From: an uncultured Clostridia bacterium
GTDB lineage: Bacteria > Bacillota > Peptococcia > Peptococcales > Peptococcaceae
Direction: 5' to 3'
NCBI GenBank assembly: GCA_944391285.1
Contig: CALXSY010000009.1
Location: forward strand, 1 to 64,000
Length of the DNA stretch: 64,000 nt
Below are positions 17,975 through 26,202 of the stretch, in pieces (the stretch's first letter is position 1; the number at the start of each line of letters is the position of its first letter). The translations under genes and the position numbers were made by a program. The notes under the pieces are model-generated. The model was given only the letters and a program-made list of their open reading frames with translations, was not told the origin of the DNA and did not search any database.

Positions 17975-18829
17975 ATGGATAACGGAACACACGCTCTCTT
18001 AGGAGCTGCTGTCGGAATTGTAGTAGGAGATATTTATAACGAAAGCCTGTTGGGATTAGCTATTTGCGGCGCATTGGCAGGGCAGCTGCCTGATTTGGAT
18101 ATTTTGGGCAGCAAAGGCGATGATGTGTATTATATGAAGCATCATCGCAGTCACAGCCATGCCCTTGTTTTGATGCCGTTTATGGCGCTTATTTATACGG
18201 CAGTATTTTCTTTATTCAGCGATGCTTCATTTTGGGGGCTTTATTTGAGTAGTTTAGGAGCGTTGGTTTTACATATTTTTACGGACATCCTCAATTCCTA
18301 CGGAACGTATGCTTTTTGGCCCTTTAAGAAAAAACGCTATGCGGCTGATTTGCTGGCTATCTGTGATATTTATCTTTTGGCCATACTCTTAGGCGGAGTG
18401 GTAGGCAGCTTGTTTTGGCGGGTAGAATGTATTTACTGGGCGTGGACAGGCTGTGGCATTTATCTGGTTTTGCGCTTTATCATACGGCAGAAAGCCAAAA
18501 GAATAGTTTTAGCAGAAATGCGCCGAAGCAGTGTATGGAGAATTGTCATTGTGCCTAAGATGTATTTGTTCAACTGGAGCTATATCGCCTTAAGCGACGA
18601 AGACTATCTTTTGGGACAAGTTCATCTGCATAAAAACCGAACAGTTTTATTGGCAAAATATCCCCGTCCGTTATTGGAGGCTTGGGAGGACAGCGAAAGA
18701 ATGAAAGCTTTTATGGAGTTTTCTCGTTTCCCGTATTGCTATGAGCGCAATGATGAAAAGGTCTGGATGGATATGCGCTACGGCTTATCCAAAAAGACCG
18801 AAGGACCGTTAAGAAGAAAGAAGAAATAA
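17975..18829 (+). CDS. YdjM-like membrane-bound metal-dependent hydrolase
   Basis: A 284-residue protein of the YdjM/DUF457 family. The metal-site motifs are visible: GTHALLGAAVG at the N terminus, GQLPDLDIL, HHRSHSHALV and LHIFTDILNSYG. About five membrane segments lie within residues 1-175, followed by a soluble C-terminal domain of about 110 residues. The family's substrate is unknown; the conserved His/Asp set suggests phospholipase- or hydrolase-like chemistry. It lies 16 bases after the cation exchanger and is probably co-transcribed. Confidence 0.85.
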   Translation: MDNGTHALLGAAVGIVVGDIYNESLLGLAICGALAGQLPDLDILGSKGDDVYYMKHHRSHSHALVLMPFMALIYTAVFSLFSDASFWGLYLSSLGALVLHIFTDILNSYGTYAFWPFKKKRYAADLLAICDIYLLAILLGGVVGSLFWRVECIYWAWTGCGIYLVLRFIIRQKAKRIVLAEMRRSSVWRIVIVPKMYLFNWSYIALSDEDYLLGQVHLHKNRTVLLAKYPRPLLEAWEDSERMKAFMEFSRFPYCYERNDEKVWMDMRYGLSKKTEGPLRRKKK

Positions 18830-18889
18830 GCTTATTTTTATAAGAAATTTACATCTAAGCCTTTACTAATAGTTCATTTTACGTTAAAA

Positions 18890-18895
18890 TATAAT
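18890..18895 (+). promoter_or_regulatory. Probable -10 element upstream of murJ
   Basis: TATAAT lies 35 bases before the murJ start. No good -35 is found at 16-18 bases, so this is only a partial promoter match. Confidence 0.35.
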
Positions 18896-18929
18896 ATTAG
18901 GTTAAAAAAGAAGGACTGGAGATAGAAAA

Positions 18930-20519
18930 TTGGCAAAGGGCAAGCATCTAAAGAAAAGACAGCAGAAAAACAGCATCATGCAGGCAGCAGGAATCTTAAT
19001 GATCATGATGCTTATTTCGCGTATCTTGGGATATGTGCGGGATGTGGTGCTTTTAAGCAGTTTTGGGCAGGATTATAGGACAGATGCTTATTATGCGGCA
19101 TTTAATATTCCGGATTTTATTTACAGCGTGCTTTTGGGCGGAGCCTTAGGTTCGGCATTTATTCCGATATTTACTCAATATTTGGCGCAGGATAAGGAAG
19201 AGGACAGCTGGATTGTTGCCAGCACTATTTTTAATATCATGCTTATCGGAGCGATAGTGCTGATTTCTTTAGGGCTTATCTTTACTCCTCAGCTGATGGA
19301 AATCTTGACTCCGGGATATGACGCACAGACCAAGGAGCTGGCGGTTTATTTAACCCGCATTATGTTTGGTCAAGCCTTTTTCATGTGTCTGATGGGCATA
19401 GCCCAAGGCATTTGCCATTCGTACAAAAAGTTTTTGGCTCCGGCGGTAGGTTCGGTTTTATATAATGTGGCGATTATCGTTGTGGGCTTATTGTTTAAAG
19501 ATCAGTTAGGCATAGTTGCCTTTACTTTAGGCGTGGTCTTCGGTGCATTTTTAAATTTTGCGGTGCAGATACCGACCTTGGTAGATATCGGTTTAAAATA
19601 CCGACCGCTGATTGACTTGCATCATCCGGGAGTGAAAAAGTTTTTTGTGCTTTTAGTTCCGGTGTTTGTGGGGCTGTCGGTCACTCATTTGAATACCTTT
19701 GTCGGGACAAACTTAGGATCGTCTTTAGGTGAAGGAGTGGTTACAGCTTTGAGCAATGCCCAAAGGCTGATGATGCTGCCGGTCGGGGTTTTTGCCATCT
19801 CTATTGCGGTTGCCAGCTTTCCTTCCATGGCTTCCCATGTTGCCCAAGGCAGAATGGATGCGTACAAAGAGGATTTATCCCTGTCCTTTCGGACGATAGT
19901 TTTTATCAATGTACCGGCGGCGGTCGGCATGGCAGTTTTAAGTGTGCCTATCGTGCGGGCAATGTATATGCAGGGTGAGTTTACCTTGGCAAATATGGAT
20001 TTAACAGCGGATGCGCTGGTTTTTTACTGCATCGGACTTTTGGGCTACGGTGCTCAGCATGCTTTAAATCGAGGATTTTATGCTATTCAGGATACCAAAT
20101 CGCCGGTGGCGATTAATGTCGGCATTATATTTATTAATATCGTTTTAAGCGTAATTTTATCAAAAACAATCGGCTATCGGGGCTTGCCGTTAGCTTATTC
20201 TATTGCCGGATTACTAAGCATTGTGGCATTGCTTTGGGGGTTAAACCGCAAGGTAGGCAAGCTGGGCGGCAGAAGAATAATTATTTCGTGTCTTAAATCT
20301 CTTATCAGCGCCGCAGTCATGGGAGCAGGAGTTTATTTTGCCAGCCAATTTTTGGAAAACTGGTGGAATATGAGCTTAAAATGGGCGCAGATTTCTCAGG
20401 TAATTATTGCGGTAATAGTAGGAGTTATCATCTACAGCCTGATGGCGTATCTGCTAAAAATGGAAGAAATGAAAGAAGCGCTGAAAATTGTCAGACGCAA
20501 AGCGCACAGGAGCCGTTAG
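18930..20519 (+). CDS. murJ: Lipid II flippase MurJ (MviN)
   Basis: A 529-residue polytopic membrane protein of the MOP superfamily that flips the peptidoglycan precursor lipid II across the membrane. A basic N terminus (KGKHLKKRQQKN) is followed by the family-typical start ISRILGYVRDVVLLSSFG, then about 14 hydrophobic segments. The TTG start follows GGAG at 18918-18921 with eight-base spacing. It is followed 14 bases later by lepA. Confidence 0.95.
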   Translation: MAKGKHLKKRQQKNSIMQAAGILMIMMLISRILGYVRDVVLLSSFGQDYRTDAYYAAFNIPDFIYSVLLGGALGSAFIPIFTQYLAQDKEEDSWIVASTIFNIMLIGAIVLISLGLIFTPQLMEILTPGYDAQTKELAVYLTRIMFGQAFFMCLMGIAQGICHSYKKFLAPAVGSVLYNVAIIVVGLLFKDQLGIVAFTLGVVFGAFLNFAVQIPTLVDIGLKYRPLIDLHHPGVKKFFVLLVPVFVGLSVTHLNTFVGTNLGSSLGEGVVTALSNAQRLMMLPVGVFAISIAVASFPSMASHVAQGRMDAYKEDLSLSFRTIVFINVPAAVGMAVLSVPIVRAMYMQGEFTLANMDLTADALVFYCIGLLGYGAQHALNRGFYAIQDTKSPVAINVGIIFINIVLSVILSKTIGYRGLPLAYSIAGLLSIVALLWGLNRKVGKLGGRRIIISCLKSLISAAVMGAGVYFASQFLENWWNMSLKWAQISQVIIAVIVGVIIYSLMAYLLKMEEMKEALKIVRRKAHRSR

Positions 20520-20533
20520 AAGGAGGAAAATAA

Positions 20534-22333
20534 ATGTCGCAGGAGCATATTAGAAATTTTTGTATCATAGCCCATATCGATCATGGAAAATCGACCTTGG
20601 CTGATAGAATATTGGAGTTTACCGGGGCTTTGAGCAAACGGGAAATGGTCGATCAAGTGCTGGATAATATGGATTTGGAGAGAGAAAGAGGTATTACCAT
20701 TAAATTGCAAACAGTGCGCTTGGATTATAAGGCGGACGACGGCGAGGAATATGTTTTAAATTTAATCGACACCCCGGGGCATGTGGATTTTACCTATGAG
20801 GTATCCCGTTCATTGGCAGCGTGCGAAGGGGCAATTTTGGTAGTTGATGCGGCGCAGGGCATCGAAGCGCAGACCTTGGCCAATGTTTATCTGGCTTTGG
20901 AAAATGATCTGGAGATTATTCCGGTTATCAATAAAATTGACCTTCCCAGCGCTGAGCCGGAAAGAGTAAGACAGGAGATAGAGGATGTCATCGGCTTGGA
21001 TGCCAGCGAAGCTATCCTTTGCTCTGCTAAAGAGGGTATCGGCATCAAAGAAATATTGGAAGCGGTAGTGCAGAAAATACCTGCGCCTGTAGGCGATAAG
21101 GATAAGGCACTGCGGGCGTTGATTTTTGACTCCAATTATGATGCGTACAGAGGCGCATTGTCCTATGTGCGGGTTATGGATGGTACGCTGAAAAGTGACG
21201 GCCGCATCCGTATGATGGCAAATGGAAAAACTTTTGACACTACTGAGGTCGGTGTCTTTGCGCCGTCGATGAAGCAGGTTAAAGCATTATATCCCGGTGA
21301 GGTTGGCTATGTAGCAGCCAGCATTAAGAATGTGACTGACACTCAAGTGGGTGATACTATTACCGATGCGGACAATCCGGCAGATGAACCATTGCCCGGC
21401 TACCGCAAAGCAACACCGATGGTTTACTGCGGTTTGTATCCGGTAGAAAACAATCAGTACGGTGAATTAAAAGACGCTTTGGATAAGCTGCGCTTAAATG
21501 ACGCTTCGCTTATTTACGAGCCGGAAACTTCGTCGGCTTTAGGCTTTGGTTTCCGCTGCGGATTTTTGGGGCTTTTGCATATGGAGATTATCCAAGAGCG
21601 CTTGGAGCGGGAATATGATTTGGATTTAATCACCACAGCGCCCAGCGTTATTTATAAGATAACTAAGACTGACGATGAAGTAGTTTATATCGATAACCCT
21701 GCCCAATTACCCAACGTGCAGGAGATTAAAATATTTGAAGAGCCCTTCGTAACTGCCAATATCATGGTGCCTACCGATTTTATCGGAGCGGTCATGGAGG
21801 TAGCGCAGGACAAACGAGGTGTATTCTTAGATATGACCTATATCACCGAAAAAAGAGTGACTTTAAAATATGATTTGCCGTTAAGTGAAATAGTTTATGA
21901 CTTCTTTGATTTACTCAAAACTCGCACTAAAGGCTATGCGTCGTTAGATTATGAGATGAATGGCTATAAAGAAGCGGCGTTGGTAAAATTGGACGTTTTG
22001 GTAAACGGCGAATTAGTCGACGCTTTGTCCTGTATCGTCCATAAAGACCGTGCCTATGCCCGCGGCAGAGTTTTAGTTAATAAGCTCAGAAGCATTATCC
22101 CCCGCCAAATGTTTGAAGTGCCTATTCAGGCGGCTATCGGCAATAAGGTCATTGCCAGAGAAACTATTAAAGCATTGCGCAAAAGTGTCTTGGACAAATG
22201 CTACGGCGGTGACATCAGCCGCAAGAAAAAGTTGCTCGAAAAGCAAAAAGAGGGTAAAAAACGCATGAAGCAAGTGGGCAGCGTAGAGATTCCTCAAGAG
22301 GCATTTATGGCTGTTTTGCAATTAGATGAATAA
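20534..22333 (+). CDS. lepA: Elongation factor 4 (LepA)
   Basis: A 599-residue translational GTPase that acts on stalled or mispositioned ribosomes. The G-domain has [17 protein letters not shown] and NKIDLPSA; domains II-V and the LepA-specific C-terminal domain follow, including [15 protein letters not shown] and the basic [31 protein letters not shown] precedes the ATG. Length is typical of the family. Confidence 0.98.
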   Translation: MSQEHIRNFCIIAHIDHGKSTLADRILEFTGALSKREMVDQVLDNMDLERERGITIKLQTVRLDYKADDGEEYVLNLIDTPGHVDFTYEVSRSLAACEGAILVVDAAQGIEAQTLANVYLALENDLEIIPVINKIDLPSAEPERVRQEIEDVIGLDASEAILCSAKEGIGIKEILEAVVQKIPAPVGDKDKALRALIFDSNYDAYRGALSYVRVMDGTLKSDGRIRMMANGKTFDTTEVGVFAPSMKQVKALYPGEVGYVAASIKNVTDTQVGDTITDADNPADEPLPGYRKATPMVYCGLYPVENNQYGELKDALDKLRLNDASLIYEPETSSALGFGFRCGFLGLLHMEIIQERLEREYDLDLITTAPSVIYKITKTDDEVVYIDNPAQLPNVQEIKIFEEPFVTANIMVPTDFIGAVMEVAQDKRGVFLDMTYITEKRVTLKYDLPLSEIVYDFFDLLKTRTKGYASLDYEMNGYKEAALVKLDVLVNGELVDALSCIVHKDRAYARGRVLVNKLRSIIPRQMFEVPIQAAIGNKVIARETIKALRKSVLDKCYGGDISRKKKLLEKQKEGKKRMKQVGSVEIPQEAFMAVLQLDE

Positions 22334-22360
22334 CTATCAGCCAAATAAGCAATAGTTATG

Positions 22361-22388
22361 TTAAAAGCTAAAAAAGTTGTGGTATAAT
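22361..22388 (+). promoter_or_regulatory. Probable promoter of the ahb heme operon
   Basis: TATAAT (22383-22388) with a weak -35 TTAAAA (22361-22366) at 16 bases, 42 bases before the ahbC start. Confidence 0.45.
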
Positions 22389-22429
22389 TAGATTAAGAAT
22401 AAAATGCTTAAATATTGGAGGCTGAAAAG

Positions 22430-23614
22430 ATGCTGAGCTTGACAAAAATGTTAACCAAAGATGTGTATTACGGCGATGAATTGCGTTATACAAAGGAATC
22501 ACATAACCAAAAAAACGGCGTAAGTGTAGGCAGAGGACCGGTAGTTTCCTGGAATTACACCCGCACCTGCAACTTAAAATGTAAGCACTGTTATTCTTCT
22601 TCCGAGTTAAAGGAGTATGAAAATGAATTGACTACTGAAGAAGCGTTAAAATTTATTGATGATTGCGCTGAGTTTAAAGTGCCGACTATTCTATTCAGCG
22701 GCGGTGAGCCTTTGATGCGCAAAGATTTCTTTGAATTGGCGGAGCATGCGGCAAAATTAGGCGTGCGCCCGACTTTGTCCACCAACGGCACTCTGATTAC
22801 TCCGGAAGTGGCTAAAAAAATCAAAGAAATCGGCGTCGGCTATGTCGGCATCAGCATTGACGGCTTAAGAGAGGTCAATGACGAGTTCCGCGGGGTCAAA
22901 GGTGCTTTTGACAAAGCCTTAGAAGGTATTCGCAACTGCCGGGCTGTCGGTCAAAGGGTAGGCTTGCGTTTTACCATCAACAAAAACAATTATCAGGATA
23001 TCAGCGCCATCTTTGATTTGATGGAAGAGGAAAATATCGACCGTATCTGCTTCTATCACTTGGTTTATTCCGGCAGAGGCGGAGCAATCGTGAAAGATGA
23101 TTTGACCCATGAGGAAACCAGGGAAGTAATGGATTTAATCATTGACAAGGTGGAGGATTTCCACAAAAGAGGCTTGAAAAAAGAAGTATTGATGGTGGAT
23201 AATCATGCTGACGGAGTTTATCTGTATCTTAAATATAAGGACAAAGACCCCGAAAGAGCCAAATATATTTTAAATCTTCTGCGCATTAACGGCGGCAACC
23301 GCTCCGGCATTGCTTTTTCCAATGTGGATAATCAGGGCAATGTCCATTGCGACCAGTTTACTCAGCATCATACCTTCGGCAATGTCAAGGAACGCCCCTT
23401 TAAAGAGATTTGGTGCGATACTTCCAATCCGTTATTGGCAGGCTTGAAGGATCGCAAAAGTTTATTAAAAGGACGCTGTCAGACTTGCAGCTGGCTGGAT
23501 ATCTGTAACGGCAATTTCCGTGCCCGCGGTGAGGCTGTGAGCGGTGATTTCTGGGGATTTGACCCGGCGTGCTATTTAACTGACGAAGAATGTGCATTAA
23601 AAGTAGAAGACTGA
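22430..23614 (+). CDS. ahbC: AhbC/NirJ1: 12,18-didecarboxysiroheme deacetylase, radical SAM
   Basis: A 394-residue radical SAM protein. The cluster motif CNLKCKHC and FSGGEPLMRKDF define the radical SAM core, and a C-terminal SPASM-like Cys set (CQTCSWLDICNG) suggests an auxiliary Fe-S cluster. AhbC removes the acetate side chains of didecarboxysiroheme to give Fe-coproporphyrin III. Assignment rests on resemblance to AhbC/NirJ1 and on the neighbouring ahbD, ahbA and ahbB genes. ATG 22430 is chosen since TTGGAGG at 22415-22421 is its ribosome binding site. Confidence 0.88.
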   Translation: MLSLTKMLTKDVYYGDELRYTKESHNQKNGVSVGRGPVVSWNYTRTCNLKCKHCYSSSELKEYENELTTEEALKFIDDCAEFKVPTILFSGGEPLMRKDFFELAEHAAKLGVRPTLSTNGTLITPEVAKKIKEIGVGYVGISIDGLREVNDEFRGVKGAFDKALEGIRNCRAVGQRVGLRFTINKNNYQDISAIFDLMEEENIDRICFYHLVYSGRGGAIVKDDLTHEETREVMDLIIDKVEDFHKRGLKKEVLMVDNHADGVYLYLKYKDKDPERAKYILNLLRINGGNRSGIAFSNVDNQGNVHCDQFTQHHTFGNVKERPFKEIWCDTSNPLLAGLKDRKSLLKGRCQTCSWLDICNGNFRARGEAVSGDFWGFDPACYLTDEECALKVED

Positions 23615-23624
23615 GGTGATACAG

Positions 23625-24611
23625 ATGATAATGTCTTGGAATACCACCAATAACTGCAATATGTTCTGCGCCCATTGCTATCGTGAATCGGGAGAAAAGG
23701 CGCAAGGAGAGCTGGATACAACGCAGGCTAAAAAGTTAATCTCAGAAGTAGCTAAAGCAGGATTTAAAATTATGATTTTTTCCGGCGGCGAGCCGATGAC
23801 CAGAGAGGATATCTATGAATTAGTCGCTTATGCTAAGGAAATGGGCTTAAGACCGGTTTTGGGCAGCAATGGTTCATTAATTACACCAGAAGCGGCACAA
23901 AAATTAAAAGCAGCAGGCTTGGCAGGAGCCGGCATCAGCTTAGACAGCTTGGATAAGGATAAGCATGACAAACTGCGCCGTTTGGACGGGGCGTGGGAGC
24001 TGGCAGTTGCCGGCATGAAAAACTGCATTAATGCTGGAATCCGCACCCAGATTCACACTACGGTGATGGATTGGAATGCCAATGAAATCGAAGATATCAT
24101 GGATTTTGCCGTGGAAATCGGAGCCAGCGCTCACCATATATTTTTCTTAGTGCCGACCGGCAGAGGCGAGGAAATAGTTGACCAAGCTTTAAAGCGGGAT
24201 GAGTACGAAGAAATTTTGGTGCGCATCATGAAGAAAGCACAAACAGTGCCCATCGAGGTTAAACCAACCTGTGCTCCCCAGTTTATGCGGGTAGCTAAGC
24301 AATTAGGCATGGATTTGCGTTTCTCCAAAGGCTGTCTGGCAGGTATCAGCTATTGCATCATCAGCCCTAAAGGCGATGTACAACCATGCGCTTACATGAA
24401 AATGGAAATCGGCAATGTCAAGGATACGCCCTTTGATGAGATTTGGCGGGACAATGAAACATTTAAAATTTTGCGCACCGAAAATTATAAAGACGGCTGC
24501 GGAACTTGCGGATTTAACAAGAAATGCGGTGGCTGCCGTGCCAGAGCGGCTTATTATCATAAAGGCGATTACATGGCGGAGGATCCGTTATGTATCTTAA
24601 ACAAACGCTAA
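23625..24611 (+). CDS. ahbD: AhbD/NirJ2: heme synthase, radical SAM
   Basis: A 328-residue radical SAM protein. CNMFCAHC binds the SAM-cleaving 4Fe-4S cluster; FSGGEPMTRED follows, and CGTCGFNKKCGGCRARA near the C terminus fits an auxiliary cluster. AhbD oxidatively decarboxylates two propionates of Fe-coproporphyrin III to the vinyl groups of heme b, the anaerobic last step. ATG 23625 is preferred over GTG 23616 because GAGGTGA then serves as ribosome binding site. The paralogous ahbC is 10 bases upstream. Confidence 0.87.
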   Translation: MIMSWNTTNNCNMFCAHCYRESGEKAQGELDTTQAKKLISEVAKAGFKIMIFSGGEPMTREDIYELVAYAKEMGLRPVLGSNGSLITPEAAQKLKAAGLAGAGISLDSLDKDKHDKLRRLDGAWELAVAGMKNCINAGIRTQIHTTVMDWNANEIEDIMDFAVEIGASAHHIFFLVPTGRGEEIVDQALKRDEYEEILVRIMKKAQTVPIEVKPTCAPQFMRVAKQLGMDLRFSKGCLAGISYCIISPKGDVQPCAYMKMEIGNVKDTPFDEIWRDNETFKILRTENYKDGCGTCGFNKKCGGCRARAAYYHKGDYMAEDPLCILNKR

Positions 24612-24621
24612 GGGGTAGAGT

Positions 24622-25089
24622 ATGTATAAAATAGACGAGGTTGATAAAAGAATACTGATGATTTTACAGCGCGGCATTCCTATTACCAGCCGCCCTTATC
24701 TTGCTATGGCAGAGGAATTGGGAGATGTGAGTGAGGATGAGGTAATCCGCCGTATTGATGTCTTAAAGCGGGAAAATATCATCCGCCGGATGTCCGGTTT
24801 TTTCAACTCCCGCAAATTAGGCTATGTTTCGGTTTTGTGTGCGGTAGAGGTAGAGCCTGATAAAATTGATGATGTGGCAGAGTTAATCAATAAATTTCCC
24901 GGCATTACCCATAATTATCTCAGGGAAAACAAGTATAATATGTGGTTCACCGTTATCGCCATCGACCAGGAAACCTTGGATAAAATCGTTGATATCATTG
25001 ACGAGCATCCGGCAGTTAAGCGAGTATTGCGCTTTTATACGGGGCATCGCTTTAAAATCGATGTGACCTTTGATTTGGGGGTGAAATGA
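24622..25089 (+). CDS. ahbA: Siroheme decarboxylase subunit AhbA
   Basis: A 155-residue AsnC/Lrp-like protein with an N-terminal helix-turn-helix-type fold and a C-terminal RAM-like domain (LRENKYNMWFTVIA). In the Ahb pathway such proteins act as enzymes, not regulators: the AhbA-AhbB complex decarboxylates siroheme to 12,18-didecarboxysiroheme. The order after ahbC and ahbD, and a 4-base overlap with ahbB, support this role over a transcription factor. Confidence 0.87.
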   Translation: MYKIDEVDKRILMILQRGIPITSRPYLAMAEELGDVSEDEVIRRIDVLKRENIIRRMSGFFNSRKLGYVSVLCAVEVEPDKIDDVAELINKFPGITHNYLRENKYNMWFTVIAIDQETLDKIVDIIDEHPAVKRVLRFYTGHRFKIDVTFDLGVK

Positions 25090-25580
25090 TGCTGAGCGAA
25101 AAACATCAAGCGATAGTCAGAGCTTTGCAAAACGATTTGCCCTTGGTAAAGGAGCCTTATAAGGAAGTTGCGGAGTCTATCGGCATGACCGAAGAGGAGC
25201 TTTTGCAAGGCATTGCTGAATTGCAGGAAATGGGCTGTTTGAAACGAATTTCTATCGCTTTAAGACACAACAACGTTGGCTACACTATCAATGTTATGAC
25301 AGTTTGGGACGTGCCGCAAGAGGAGATTGAGCGAATCGGCAAAAAGGTAGCTGCTCACCCTAAGGTAACTCATTGCTACGAGCGCAAGAAAGATGTGGAG
25401 TTTGATTATAACTTATACGCTATGGTTCACGCGCAAAGCGAGGAAGAGTATCAGAAGCTGATAGCGGATTTGTATGAGATAATCAAACCTCTTAAGCATA
25501 TGGAATTAAGAACAACCAAAGAACTGAAAAAAATCGGCATGAAGTATTTTATGGGCAACGAATTGGCTGATTTTGCGTAA
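25086..25580 (+). CDS. ahbB: Siroheme decarboxylase subunit AhbB
   Basis: A 164-residue AsnC/Lrp-like partner of AhbA. It carries the AhbB-type features RISIALRHNNVGYTINVMTVWDV and THCYERKKD...YNLYAMVHA. It starts within the end of ahbA, indicating translational coupling and equal production of the two subunits. It closes a four-gene set able to turn siroheme into heme without oxygen. No earlier tetrapyrrole genes are in the window. Confidence 0.87.
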   Translation: MMLSEKHQAIVRALQNDLPLVKEPYKEVAESIGMTEEELLQGIAELQEMGCLKRISIALRHNNVGYTINVMTVWDVPQEEIERIGKKVAAHPKVTHCYERKKDVEFDYNLYAMVHAQSEEEYQKLIADLYEIIKPLKHMELRTTKELKKIGMKYFMGNELADFA

Positions 25581-25612
25581 TAAAGAAATGGAAATTTATA
25601 TAGGAGGCTATC

Positions 25613-26026
25613 ATGCTTGATATAATACCTACCCCAGAACAAATGACAGCTTTAGTTGGAGAATCTTTATATGAGATATGGAATAAATTATGTGCTCTAA
25701 TTGATGAAAACTATGATATGGATTGTTTGTGGGGCAAAGGTGGTAAAGCATGGACATATGAATATAAATACCGTCGCGGTGGTAAAACTCTATGTGCATT
25801 ATATGCGCGAGAAAACTGTGTAGGATTTATGGTTATCTTAGGAAAAGATGAACGCTTAAAATTTGAACAAGATAGAGAGAATTACTCAAAGGAAGTTCAA
25901 AAAATTTACGATGAAACGCAAAACTATCATGATGGAAAATGGCTGATGTTTGAGCCAATAGATACTTCTTTATTTGATGATTTTGTTAAACTTTTGAAAA
26001 TTAAAAGGAAGCCAAACAGAAAATAA
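25613..26026 (+). CDS. DUF3788 family protein, AT-rich
   Basis: A 137-residue soluble protein resembling the DUF3788 family: LYEIWNKLCALIDENYDMDCLWGKGGKAWTYEYKYRRGGKTLC is the typical arrangement, though the function is unknown. Its codon use (many ATA, AAA, GAA and TTA/CTA codons) is visibly more AT-rich than the flanking genes, which suggests a recent arrival. TAGGAGG precedes the ATG, and a strong terminator follows. It is most likely unrelated to heme synthesis. Confidence 0.75.
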   Translation: MLDIIPTPEQMTALVGESLYEIWNKLCALIDENYDMDCLWGKGGKAWTYEYKYRRGGKTLCALYARENCVGFMVILGKDERLKFEQDRENYSKEVQKIYDETQNYHDGKWLMFEPIDTSLFDDFVKLLKIKRKPNRK

Positions 26027-26058
26027 TAATAAAGAGGTTTCGGGCTATAAAAGCAATT

Positions 26059-26088
26059 AGACGACTGATAAAATCGGTCGTCTTTTTT
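26059..26088 (+). terminator. Rho-independent terminator after the DUF3788 gene
   Basis: An 11-bp stem (26059-26069 with 26073-26083, one wobble), a three-base loop and a T tract. Confidence 0.88.
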
Positions 26089-26142
26089 GTGGACTAAAAT
26101 AAATACAAAAGCGATTTTGAGCGAGATTTAGCCTAAAATTGG

Positions 26143-26171
26143 TTGTATATCTAAAATGTTTGTGCTATAAT
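26143..26171 (+). promoter_or_regulatory. Sigma-A-type promoter of the hflX-ynbB-DUF456-ddl operon
   Basis: TTGTAT (26143-26148), a 17-base spacer and TATAAT (26166-26171), with TG at 26163-26164 giving an extended -10. Confidence 0.78.
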
Positions 26172-26202
26172 AAAACCACGTGTGGAAATAAGAGGTGAAA
26201 AA

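Noticed and set aside
24622-25580. Two Lrp/AsnC transcription factors
   Set aside because: Pairing, overlap and position after ahbC and ahbD fit siroheme decarboxylase subunits better.
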